Part shown: positions 46,301-57,295 of the stretch, in pieces | Numbering within the stretch: the stretch's first letter is position 1 | Layout of the letters: each line of letters begins with the position of its first letter | Assembly (NCBI GenBank): GCA_010279815.1 | Contig: QEOQ01000508.1 | Location: 1,030,254 to 1,094,253 of the forward strand | Length of the DNA: 64,000 bases | Reading direction: 5' to 3' | Source: Brachionus plicatilis | Taxonomy: Eukaryota; Rotifera; Eurotatoria; Ploima; Brachionidae | Made by a program: the position numbers and the translations under genes | Notes under the pieces: model-generated | Database searches by the model: none | Told to the model about the DNA's origin: nothing | Seen by the model: only the letters and a program-made list of their open reading frames with translations

Positions 46301-47461
46301 CAATTGATAAAGGGTTCTAAAATTAAATTTGTAAAACATTTAAAGAGAAATTATTTGATTTTGAGAAATAAAGAGAAAATCACGGAGAAAAGGGTAGTTT
46401 TTTTATATATTTTTATTTTTTTAGTAAATATACATGCTTTGCCACCGTTTTCATTTTGAAATTATCTTAAATTACCACCTTTGATTTTGATCAATTTTAA
46501 CTAAAACAAAAGTCGTTCAAGAAATCAAAAGGAAAAAATTAATTAATTGTAATTTAATATCAAAGATTCAAAAAAATTGTAGTAAACGCAAATTTTATAT
46601 TTCTTTTGCAACAAAAAAAACGATAAAAAATCATCTTGAATTTTTGGCTAGTTACAGACTTGAATTTTAATTAAATTTAAATCGGCTAGAAATGAAAATA
46701 AACAAGCTCGTTTATTTTTTATAAATCGTTTAGGGTTTGATTAGATATAAAACAATTAATTATCTTGCTTTTAAATTATATCGATCTAAAGGCCAAAAAA
46801 TAAAGACTAACAAAGGAAAACTATGCCTGTTTCGAATTCAATTAGTTGAAGCATAGTCAAATAAAAGCATTAATTTTTTTAAAATTTTTTATTAATAAGG
46901 AATGTATTCAATAAAGAAAAAATAAATGATAAAAATTAATAAATTTCTATAAAAAAATTAATATTTAAATTTAATAGTTATTTCTAAAAAGAAAAAAATT
47001 GTCAAGAATTAAAATATTATTTTAAAATTAAAAAAACTAAAAAAATATTGTAAATTTTTAAGATTATTACATATAAGAAATATACATTAGGAAATTTATA
47101 ATTTTTGGAATATTTATTCTAGACGTAGAAAAAAAATTTATAAAAATAAGTTTTCTAAAAGAAATTGAACCTCAAAAATTTTAAGCAATTAAAAACTAAC
47201 ATAAATAATATACAAAATAAAAATATTTGCAAACTTTATAAGCGAAAATTGAAAATAAAACTATTCTTTAGTCTTATTCTAAAATGAAATTGATATTATA
47301 CAACAAATTATAAAAAAAAATATTTAAAAAACTTTGAGCATTAATATCAATAAATAAAAACAACAAAATTAAAAATGATGTAAAGGTAACTGATTCGAAG
47401 AAAAAATATTTAATTTAAAAAAATCTGTAAATATAATAATAAGAAGAAAAATTTCACTAAA
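40309..47461. other. 7.1-kb intergenic region without a recognised gene
   Basis: AT-rich DNA. The only frames that look at all coding are on the minus strand at 41827-42021 (64 codons from an ATG, with NCIDCLKHDYDKFRMLFNQF) and 41526-41780. Neither matches a family, and neither has neighbouring exons that I could place. No RNA gene, terminal inverted repeat or tandem array was seen. The final part should hold the promoter of the mucin/EGF gene. Confidence 0.35.
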
Positions 47462-50332
47462 ATGAAAGGAAAGATAAATATAAAATACCAAAAGAATGAT
47501 TTAACCGAAAATATTGGTAAAAATTCAGACAGTATACAATTAAAAATGAAAACTAAATGCATAAAATTTAATAAAATTCTCACTTTAACAATATTTTCAA
47601 TATTAATTGAAAAAATTCAATCATTCGGGACCGAATTATTAATAGCTAGAGGTAAGTTTTAAAAATAAAAAGAAAAAATAAAACAAAAAAAACTAAGGAG
47701 ATGAGGATATTTTCATATATGACAAAATAAATTTGGAAATGTATACAAATGAAGCTCTTGAACTAGCAGGTTCAGGAGGATTCGACTATACTACACAAAA
47801 TTTTGTGAGTAAAACGAAAGAAACAACAATTTTGGAAACAAGCGAATATTCAACAAAATTGGTAACAGGATCGGGGTCGTATGAGACTGATTATATTAGT
47901 TCAACAGAAAAAAATGAAGTTTCTAGTTCTGAAACACCAATTACTGGTACAAGTGGTTCAACAAACACTGTTGAAATAACTGGAACTACACCAATTGTTT
48001 CCACAGGTCAAGATTCAACATCAACAGAAACATCATCAAGCAAAGTTTCTAGTTCTGAAACACCAATTACTGGTACAAGTGGTTCAACAAACACTGTTGA
48101 AATAACTGGAACTACACCAATTGTTTCCACAGGTCAAGATTCAACATCAACAGAAACATTATCAAGCAAAGTTTCTAGTTCTGAAACACCAATTACTGGT
48201 ACAAGTGGTTCAACAAACACTGTTGAAATAACTGGAACTACACCAATTGTTTCCACAGGTCAAGATTCAACATCAACAGAAACATCATCAAGCAAAGTTT
48301 CTAGTTCTGAAACACCAATTACTGGTACAAGTGGTTCAACAAACACTGTTGAAATAACATCAACAGAAACAAGTCTCGGAGTTGCTTCATCATCAACTAT
48401 TGCTCAAACAATTCTAAAGCCATGTTTATTTAATAATGATTGTGATATTTTTGGATCTATTTGCCATCTTGGTGATTGTTCATGTCCAATTGACACTATT
48501 ATCTTTAATAATATATGCACTCGTAATTTTCTTAATGTCATTTTTTATTTTTTTACCAAATTTATTTAGCTTTTATTCCTATTTATGTGGTTTTGCCTGT
48601 TTTTGTTGCTTTTAAAGATTTATGTGATATTTTTGACGGATTATCTTCAAATTTTAAGGAATCTTTTACAGATGTGGTAAGGTTTTTTTTTCTTTTTTTG
48701 TTAATTTTCTTTTTTTTTTTATTTTAGATTAACTCGAATTCGTACTCTATTCCTCAATTCTCTGATCAGTTTATCAAAAGTTCTGTTTCTCAACTTTATT
48801 ATACCGGGAAAATTCAATCTTCTGATTTAAAAAATCAATGCCCTCCATTGTTAGTTCGTAATTTAATTATCCAAAACCGTTTCGATTATTCCATTTCATC
48901 AATTAACGACTCCAGTTTTCAATTTCAAAATTTAATTAATAATTGCTCTAATTTTAATGATTCTAATTTTAATATTGAAGATTGTTTCTTTCGTTTTGAT
49001 GTTGAATTTTCATTGTTTTTTTCAAACAATTTTTCAAATGGAAATGGAGATCCAAACCAGCTTACCAAAAATTATACGAATTTATTGATTGATAATTTGG
49101 AGCATAGTTTAACTGATGCTTTAGTTTTTTTTCAATTAAATTCAAATAATAATAGTTTATATCTTGCTGTAAATAAGAAAGAAGATTTCTGTCAAACAGA
49201 AGCAGATTGTCTAAATGCGTCTATATTAAACGAAAAGCTTGAAAATTACTTGAATCAATTGAAAAATGAAATTCAAAATTATACTGAATTTAATATACCT
49301 GAGAGTAATTTTTATTATTAATACTTACTTTTATTTAAATTTTTTTTATTTTATATTTTTTTTAGATAGGGAAATCTGCAATTTTTTTAAAGATGATTGT
49401 TTATTAGAGAATCGGAAATGTGTAATATCGCTCTTAAAAACAAGAAAATGTATTTGTCAAAATGGATTCTTTGATTATCAACGTAACAATAATGAGTGTG
49501 TCGGTGAGGAAAATTTAAATATTTAATTTCCTTTATATCACTCTTTTTATCAAGATTGCACTAAAAATTGTCAAAACAATGGGATCTGCTACAGTAAAAA
49601 CGATATTGAGTATTGTTATTGTTCAAGTTTTTTTTTTGGAGACACCTGTGAGATAAATGGGCTGATAATATTTGTGATTGGCATTGTCATTTTAATTTTG
49701 AGTTTTATAGCGTGTATTTTATTATGGTTTTTTTTTATTGTTAGAAAAAAGTATTTTTTAAAATAAAAATAATTTTTTTTTAAATAATGACTTAATAATT
49801 TTAGAAAAGAAGCCAAAGTCGAAGATGTAGCTGTTAATCAAGATGATCATTTTGAAGAAACCCAAATTCACCAAGTTGAAAATAGCAAAGACTTTGACAA
49901 AGACAATTTTTTCGAAGATTTACAAAAACCAACAAATTGGAACGGAGAATTTGATGCGGAATGGGATAAATTTACCGCCGATGACGAAGTAAATTGGGAT
50001 ATAATATTTGGAAAAAATAAAGATCTCGATTCTATTGAAGTATTACTTTTTAAAATAAATTTTATCTTGATAAATTTTTGATCATTTAGAACGCTCAAGA
50101 GACAGGAGCTATTAACCCAGCGTTTTTGACTAAGAGTAATCTGATGATTCCGAGAATAAATTTAAACGGAAACAAGGATCTTTTTGGAACAGACTTATCA
50201 TCAACAATAAAAAGTCAAATATCCCTGCCCGGTCCAATTAATTTTGAAGATTTTAAAGGCATCCCAAGAGCATGGTTGGCGGGACCTAATAATGAAGACT
50301 ATGAAAGTGATCATAGTGAAGTTTATTTCTAG
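47462..50332 (+). CDS. Mucin-like EGF-domain type I membrane protein, eight exons, 836 aa
   Basis: Exons: 47462-47651, 47698-48522, 48570-48676, 48728-49304, 49366-49503, 49555-49750, 49805-50039, 50090-50332. All are GT-AG, phases agree, and the sum is 837 codons. A second ATG at 47546 gives a better signal peptide (KFNKILTLTIFSILIEKIQS), so the mature start may be there. Exon 2 is Ser/Thr-rich with four 42-residue repeats, then a Cys-rich EGF-like segment. Exon 4 encodes an Asn-rich extracellular domain I do not recognise (possibly SEA-like). EGF domains follow at about C571-C611 and C614-C644 (spacing C-x3-C-x5-C-x8-C-x-C-x8-C). A membrane segment (649-675) comes next. The acidic cytosolic tail of about 160 residues ends DYESDHSEVYF. 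It is probably a heavily O-glycosylated surface protein or receptor; ligand unknown. Confidence 0.85.
47919..48358 (+). repeat. 126-bp coding tandem repeat, three full units and a partial
   Basis: Units start at 47919, 48045, 48171 and 48297, exactly 126 bases apart. Each encodes 42 residues beginning VSSSETPITGTSGSTNTVEI. By eye only one base differs between complete units (a TCA/TTA change near 48159). The fourth unit loses about 40 bases after the EITG codons. The phase is preserved, so expansion keeps the reading frame. Confidence 0.95.
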
Positions 50333-51692
50333 ACCATGTGAAAAAAATTGTACATTTTAATAAGCAATGTCTATGCGTGCATATCCATCATTTTAACAAA
50401 ATTTTTAATTCACCTCGTGCTTCAAAATTTATACTATATAATGATGTAAAATTGTTTTTTTTATTTAAAATTGAATCAAAACCGGTGATGATCCAAAGGC
50501 GAATTTGAAGCAAATTTTTTTAGTTAGTTAAAACTTAACCGACCAAAAAACTCATTTAAATGATATGGCTGTTTTTTATATACTGAGGTTTTTGATTCTA
50601 AATTTTTTTATTGATCACTTTTAAAATAAATTTTGAATATTTGAATATATTTTTTTTTCATTAGTAAATAAATAATCAGTACAATTCATTTTAGAATGAT
50701 AAAATTTAACTCTTAATATCTTTGACTTAGACTATAATTTTTTTTGGCCCTTGTCAGTTTCAGAAAATTTTTGAATTTAAAAATACAAAGGTTTTCAAAT
50801 TTTTTAGGTTTAGAAAAAAGTGTGATTGAACAAAAATTTTTTTTTTTTAATTACAAAAAATCAAATGATGAGTTAATATAAGATGGTCAAACGCTTAGTT
50901 ATGCAAAATGTATTTAGTTGATGACGATAATTTTAGTTATACTGATATTTACAGCAATTTAAATATTTAAAAAAGTATGTCAATTTTTCAGATATAATGC
51001 GTTTGGTACTTTAAATTTTTTTCAAGTTTAAAACTTTTATTTTATTTCTTGAGATAAGTATTGTCAACAATAACTAAAAACACAGATTAATCCCAACCTT
51101 AAAACAAGCCTCTTGGCAACCATTTTTGATAAAGAAAAAAAACCAGTTTCCATAGTTTTATCATTAGTTTTATCAAAATTTATAAGTATTTGTTTTTATT
51201 TAAAAAAAATTCATAGGTGATATTATAATTTTCTTTGACCTATTTTTATGCAATAAAAAAACCATCCGATTTTACTATTTTCAACAACTCAAAACAAAAT
51301 TTTGAATAATAAAGTTTATTATTGAACGCAGTACGACGAGGGAGCACATTTTTGAATTAGTGAAAGTAAAGAAATATAAAAATTATCTATTATAAATTCG
51401 CATAATTTGCAATATTATTATGGAAATCGACCTAGTTTTTCCTAATTAATTCAAATGAAAAAAATCATACGATCCGAAATTTGAAAAAAAATAAAATCGT
51501 TCGTTTTTTTGTTGATTTAGTAAAGCTAAAAAATATTTCTTACAAAAAACATTCAGAAAGTATCTTTAATTTTTTAATAGGCTTACTCATTCACATTACT
51601 GACACATTCTATACCATCACTCGGATGATATCTTTCAATATAAATAAAAATACTTTTTTTTTAGATTTTAACTAATTTAAATATTCACTAAA
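50333..51692. other. Intergenic, nothing recognised
   Basis: AT-rich spacer between two plus-strand genes. It contains the 3' untranslated region of the mucin/EGF gene and presumably the promoter of the next. No repeat or RNA gene was seen. Confidence 0.4.
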
Positions 51693-52129
51693 ATGACTGA
51701 AATGAAGGCTCAACTTCTAACGGAACTTCCCTATCACAGGGTAAATATTTTACCACTACTAGTATTAGATTTATTTTTTAAATATTTTATTTTCAGATAG
51801 AACAACCTCGAAAACCGAACAAGTACTTGGAATTCTTCGGATCTTACATTGCATTGCCTTTGATGACAGTGGTTCTTGTTTTGTCATTGTTAATTTTATT
51901 CCTGCTGGTTAAAACCTACTTCTCAAATTCCTATATGTACGCCATACAAGAGGATATAAACTTAAAAAATAATAACCTAAACATTGGCGATTTAGTTGAT
52001 AATCGATATGACCAATTTAATAAATTGTCACATGCAAAAGCAAATCAAAAACCAAATGAATCTTTTTTAGACAGACTGGTTTCACTAAGCGACAAGAAAT
52101 CGAATGATATAGAAAAAAGCTTCAAATGA
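51693..52129 (+). CDS. Small single-pass membrane protein, two exons, 126 aa, unknown
   Basis: Exon 1 (51693-51740) encodes MTEMKAQLLTELPYHR and ends at a GTAAAT donor. Exon 2 (51797-52129) follows a TTTTCAG acceptor in the same phase and continues IEQPRKPNKYLEFFGSY. One strong membrane segment spans about residues 33-55 (PLMTVVLVLSLLILFLLV). The tail is hydrophilic and Asn/Lys/Asp-rich, without known motifs. There is no cleavable signal peptide, so it is probably a signal-anchored protein of a cell or organelle membrane. I do not recognise the family. The two-exon structure with a clean intron and preserved phase argues that it is real. Confidence 0.65.
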
Positions 52130-52840
52130 TTTTGTTAATGATGATTCGATTGAAATCATTATGGGTCCTCATTTGAAATTTTAGCAATTTCTAATGCTCA
52201 TTTTTATAAAAAATTAATTGTGCTTTTTGTAATTTGTGATGTCCAAATATCTTTTAAATTTGCTCGAACATTTTAATTTTTTACCTAGTCAATTACAGAA
52301 TTGTATAACTTATTTTGTTTGACTTAAATTAATACTTATTAAAGAACAAATATATTTTTTTATTAGAATAAAAAATCTCATCTAAGATTGAAACAAATTT
52401 TGTAACAAACATAAAAAATATTTATTTTTGTTTTATCTTTTTAATTTTTCTAATTTCAACTTTTAATAAAATTAAGTAATTTTTTTATCAATAAATTTAT
52501 TATATTGCATTTTTTTTTTTGAATCAGTAAAAAGATATCAATTGACATCATTCGTATCAATTAAAAAAAAATTCTTTATATAAAATTTGACAGGAAATTT
52601 GAATAAGAAGAAAAAAATTCTACTTGTTATGAAACTATTAACAAATTCAATCGAAACTTATGGGTTTAACATAAAAAACAGATTGATTCGTTCGCCGATT
52701 ATAGGACTGGATAATGCATTCAGATTTCAATGATTTTTATTAAATTCGCCCGTTTTTGAGAAAATATAATTTTAAAACACAAATTAGAAATTTAAAAACT
52801 TAATCAAACAAAAAAAAGATGAAAAGGATATTATCAATTT
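52130..52840. other. Intergenic, nothing recognised
   Basis: AT-rich 3' flank of the small membrane-protein gene, up to the MITE target duplication. Nothing else was visible. Confidence 0.45.
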
Positions 52841-52848
52841 GTTTAGGT

Positions 52849-53106
52849 CAGAGATGTTTAAAAGTCCAAGTCCAGAATTTTTTTTAAATTTGCTAGATCA
52901 GGCTTTTTATCAAAAAATTTATTTGCTCTTGGGTTGTCTAATGCAATAGATTTGCCATTTATCAGAATTTTCTTGCAATTTTAACATAAATTTCTTCTTC
53001 AGTATTCAAAATTTTAAAGTCTGGACTTGGACTTTTGAATGAAAATTTAAAAAAAAAAGTTCGGACTTGGACTTGACTTGAGACTTGTGACTTTTAAACA
53101 ACTCTG
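52849..53106. mobile_element. hAT-type MITE, 258 bp, with near-perfect 8-bp target duplication
   Basis: Ends CAGAGATGTTTAAAAGTC and GACTTTTAAACAACTCTG match those of the copy at 7591-7817. So does the interior (CTTGGGTTGTCTAATGC and others). The flanks are GTTTAGGT (52841-52848) and GTTTAGAT (53107-53114), one base apart. This copy carries an extra GACTTGGACTTG-rich stretch near its right end. Confidence 0.88.
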
Positions 53107-53114
53107 GTTTAGAT

Positions 53115-54879
53115 TGATGTACTGTGACAACATATTTAAACAAGCCTCTTAACAACTATTTTTGATAAAGAAAAATATCAGTTTCCAAAACTTTATTATT
53201 CTTTTGCTGCTATTTATAAAATTTATAGGTTAATTTTAATTGTTTAAATTTTCCTGACCATTTTAATCACCATTCTAGCGAAAAAAGTTAACGAAAAAAT
53301 CACGATATCATCCGAATGCATTATTTTTTGTATGAATAATTTTATGATAACCATAAATTTATCTATTTATTAAAATTTATATTATTTGACTTATGTTGAT
53401 TTCTTTCTTAGTTTAAATTATTCATTTTTTAAGAATGAACTTTACTTGTCTTTTTTGTTCTAATCCACCTTGTGCGCTTTTTCCATATTGTGAGCTGGAT
53501 AAATTATTTTCAATGATTATGATATTATTTATTAATGACCACTGTTCCTGAAAATCTTTACAATTCCAATCTTAATTTTTATCTCTTCTTTTTTCCTGAT
53601 TAATTAAAAGTTCAATTACTTATAATTAAATAAATTAGAAGTGAAAAAAAAGGTTTGAAATTCCTAAACCTATTCAAATTTTTTAATTCTTGGAAAAATT
53701 TTTCCAAGAATTGTTTTAATTTTTGTTGATTATTTTAAATACTTGGCATTCATTTTTTATTTTAATTTAAAAGAAGAGGCAAATAGAAAATATTCGGGAT
53801 AATTTTGCAAATAAAGAGGTAAGAAGAAAAACATTGAGCAGTAATCAAACAACATAAAAATATTAAAAGTAACTTTTTAAAAATTTTGGCAATTCTTTGT
53901 AAATATTTAAATTATACATTTATAATAAGATTGTGTAAAAAGGTTATCCATTTTTTTTGATATTTTAAATTAAGAATTAGTAAGATATATATACTCAAAA
54001 TTGTATCACCTCTTTTATTTCAAGGTTTTGACTCACCCATTTAATCATTTACGAAACGCTAATGGGATATGAGCTAAACGGCTTAATAGGGTTAACCCAA
54101 TCGTCTCTTTTTTTGTTAGCTTTGTCCCATAAATTAAATAGATTACCCCAATATTTCGCCCCTCTAACCAGGATTTATAAATCTTTAAAGATTCCTGTTT
54201 TAAAAATTAATTTTGATATGAGACAAAATTTAAGTTAATTAATAATTTGAAATTTAAATAAAAAATTATACAAATTGTATACAATACACTTATCTTTTTG
54301 CCCTCCAAATAAAAATCGAACTAAAGATTTTTAACTAAATTTCGATTCAATTTAAAAAAAAAAAACAATATAAAATCTTGAAATAACCTTTATGATAGAA
54401 GCTTGTTTGAGAACTTAATCTTCAAAATCTTTCAACCATTTAAAATAGGAAAAATATTAAGCTGTCAAATGAAAAAAATATAATCGTCATATAAAAATTT
54501 TAAAATATTTAAGGTTTAATTCATTCTACTATAATTTTTTCTCTAATTTTCGAACAATCAAACTACTCTTGTAAAGTTTGTAAGACTAGTATATTTATCG
54601 ATTTGATAATTTTCAACGCATTTGTGATTCCTATTAGCTTGTGAATAGACAAAATATAATTAATATTAAAAAAAATGACTACTACTAAGATTTTACATTT
54701 AAGCTAATAATCTTTGATACTTTTTTAAATATTTTTTTTATTTCATCAATTAAGATAAATCATTGTTTTATTTTATAATTGCCGCTAAATTAGCAACTTA
54801 TAATAAAATTCAAAATTTTTAAAAAATTTAAATAAAATCTCAATTCTGAGACAAAATTAATTTTTGCAAATTTTAAAAA
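53115..54879. other. Intergenic; one palindrome, otherwise nothing firm
   Basis: AT-rich DNA. A less biased patch at about 54030-54180 could be old repeat DNA but matches nothing else in the window. The downstream end should hold the promoter of the RG-box gene. Confidence 0.35.
53685..53712. repeat. Perfect 28-bp palindrome
   Basis: AATTCTTGGAAAAA is followed directly by its exact reverse complement TTTTTCCAAGAATT, with no spacer. It could extrude a 14-bp stem. Its role is unknown. Confidence 0.85.
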
Positions 54880-56088
54880 ATGTGGAATAATATAGACACA
54901 CCAGATGTTTCGTTTAATTCACTCGACCTGCAATTTAGTAATTTAAGTCCTGATAATGATACATCAAATTTTTTTTCTTCAGATGACCATGCAAACCTTG
55001 CAAAAAATTTCTCATACACTGATTCAAATCAAAATTCTTTTTCGAATATTGACACTCAATCAATATTTAGTGACGATCCATTAGGCTTTCGAAAAGAGAC
55101 GTCTAATCAGTCGATTTTTGCCAGTGACGAGTTTGATTTGATCGGTTCTTCGATAAAAGATAACCAGATTAGATTAAATGAATTCATTCCTAACTTAAAC
55201 AATAATAATAATAACAGTAGCTCCCAGAATGTTCCATCAAAAGTTTCCAAGAGAGGCAGAGGACGAGGCAGCAGAGGCTCGTATAAACCCAGAGGAAGCA
55301 ATAGATCTAGAATGGTTAATCAAAATTCAAATTATATGCCTTGTTCATATAATAATCCCATTTCAAATTGTGTTTATCCTTGCAGCAACAAATTTGGCCT
55401 CAATCATTCAGGTACATATATTTCACAGTCTTCAGTGCCTAATCCACATCAGACTGTTTGTATTAATCCTGAAATTCTTCGAAGACTTGGTTATCAACAA
55501 GGTAAGTATTTTAACTTTAGCAATTATTCTTTAAAAATTTAGACTAAATATTTAAAAAAAAAAACTATTTTTATTTTCAATTATTCGAATTTTGGACTCA
55601 TTAAAATTCTTTTCTAAAAATTTGAAATTTAATTTTTTAAAAAGCAAATTCAAATGAGCATAACTCATCGTTAATGTTGAATATGAAAAATCAATCTTTG
55701 CCATCTAACAATCTAATGGACGATTATAGCTTTTTATGGAATAACCAGTATAATGATATAAATAAACTTAACAGCCAAATGTATGACAATAACTTTCTCA
55801 ATAATAATGGTAATTAATTTTTACTTGATTTTTTTTTGATAAGGTTTTGTTAAATTTAATTAAGAAACAAATTTTGAAGATGCATTTCCGTCCAATTATT
55901 CCAATTCAACAACTAATGATTTAAGTTTTGATTTATTCAAGTCTAATGTTGAGGATTCAAGCTATTATGGAAACTCGGATTCTAAATGCTATTTGGATAT
56001 ATCAACTAAAGAACATTTGATTATTAATGGAGAAGATTTTGATCAAACAAATATAACTGATGATTCCAATTTTGATAGTTTTTTCTAA
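54880..56088 (+). CDS. Disordered protein with central RG box, three exons, 336 aa, unknown
   Basis: Exons: 54880-55501, 55645-55809, 55865-56088. Phases agree (1, then 1) and the sum is 337 codons. The sequence is dominated by Ser, Asn, Asp and Phe with many short acidic-aromatic patches such as DEFDLIG and DDYSFLW. A basic block KRGRGRGSRGSYKPRGSNR lies at about 124-142. RG repeats of this type bind RNA or G-quadruplexes, or resemble AT-hook-like tails. The acidic aromatic segments could serve as activation domains. No folded domain or membrane segment is visible. AATAAA follows the stop at 56101-56106 as a likely polyadenylation signal. A nuclear regulatory role is only an inference. Confidence 0.7.
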
Positions 56089-57295
56089 AAAAAAATCGAA
56101 AATAAAGTTTTCTAATTTTTTTATCAAAAGACTAAAAAAAAATTAAACAAAAACAAATTTCCGACTCGTTTTTTTTAATGATCAAAAAAATATGACTTAA
56201 AATTCTATATGGTTAAGAAGTTTGAATTTTTCTTAAATTTGGCGTGTTCAAAAGGAAATTCAATATTTTTAATTTTCATTATTATTTTTTTTATTTTTTT
56301 TATTTTTATTATTTATCTTCAATTAACGCCAATTCGTGCGATGATATTTTTTTAATCAAAAATCAATAGCTATAGTTTAGTTAGTTAAATTAATTGTTTA
56401 AAATTTCGAGTTCTCATAATTGAAAAAAATATATGAAAGTATTTTGAAAAATTTGAAAATATTCGCTAACTCCAATTAAAACAAACTTTGAAATTGAACC
56501 CATACAAATAATTCTTTTAGAAAACTGAGATAAAATCAGGAAATATTTACAGCTGTATCTAAGAAAATTTTTATCACAGCGAAAAATAATTTAAAATAAA
56601 CCAGGAAGATGATAACAAATTCAAATTAGTAAGCATTTTGACTCAAAAAAAGTTCATTTAAAGTGTGGACTTGAGTGTTACGAAATCAACTCACACTCAG
56701 CAAGAGTTTTTTGCGTGATAAAATTTAAAAAAATTTAAATTATTATTTATAATATATAATGTTGAATTTTTATTCAATTAATTTAAAATTTAAATTTTGG
56801 ATAAAAATCTTTGTTTTTTATTGTTAAGCGAGTTTTAATCTCAGCTATAGATGTTTGGATGCAAATAAATTAAGTGCCCAAAATCATAAATATGATCCCA
56901 GACATTCTTATTTTGAATATTTTTTAAATGCAAACTCGATTAACAAAAATTTATCTTTTTCTTTTTTTACATAAATTTTATTCTTTATTTTTTCTTCTTT
57001 TTACTTCTCCTGAAGGAGGTTTATAAACGAAATTTGTAGAAAAGTAAAAAAATTTACCTGCTCAAATTTGAAACTAAAATCATTATGATTGATCGAATCT
57101 GACCAAGCTTATTTAACTCGAAATTAATATGTTTGACTAAAGTTAATGATTTTCCATTTTTAGCAATTTTTCCATCATTAAATTTTTATTTATAAATAAA
57201 TATAAAAATTTAAATTTAAAATTTGATTGTATGAAAAGTAGATATTTTTTATTAAAAATTTTTGAATAGTTTATAATACATTAATGTTTTTAATT
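56089..57295. other. Intergenic between convergent genes
   Basis: The RG-box gene and the receptor gene end towards each other here. The DNA is AT-rich; TCTCCTGAAGGAGGTTTATA near 57005 faintly resembles the LINE tail at 36128. Nothing else was recognised. Confidence 0.4.
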
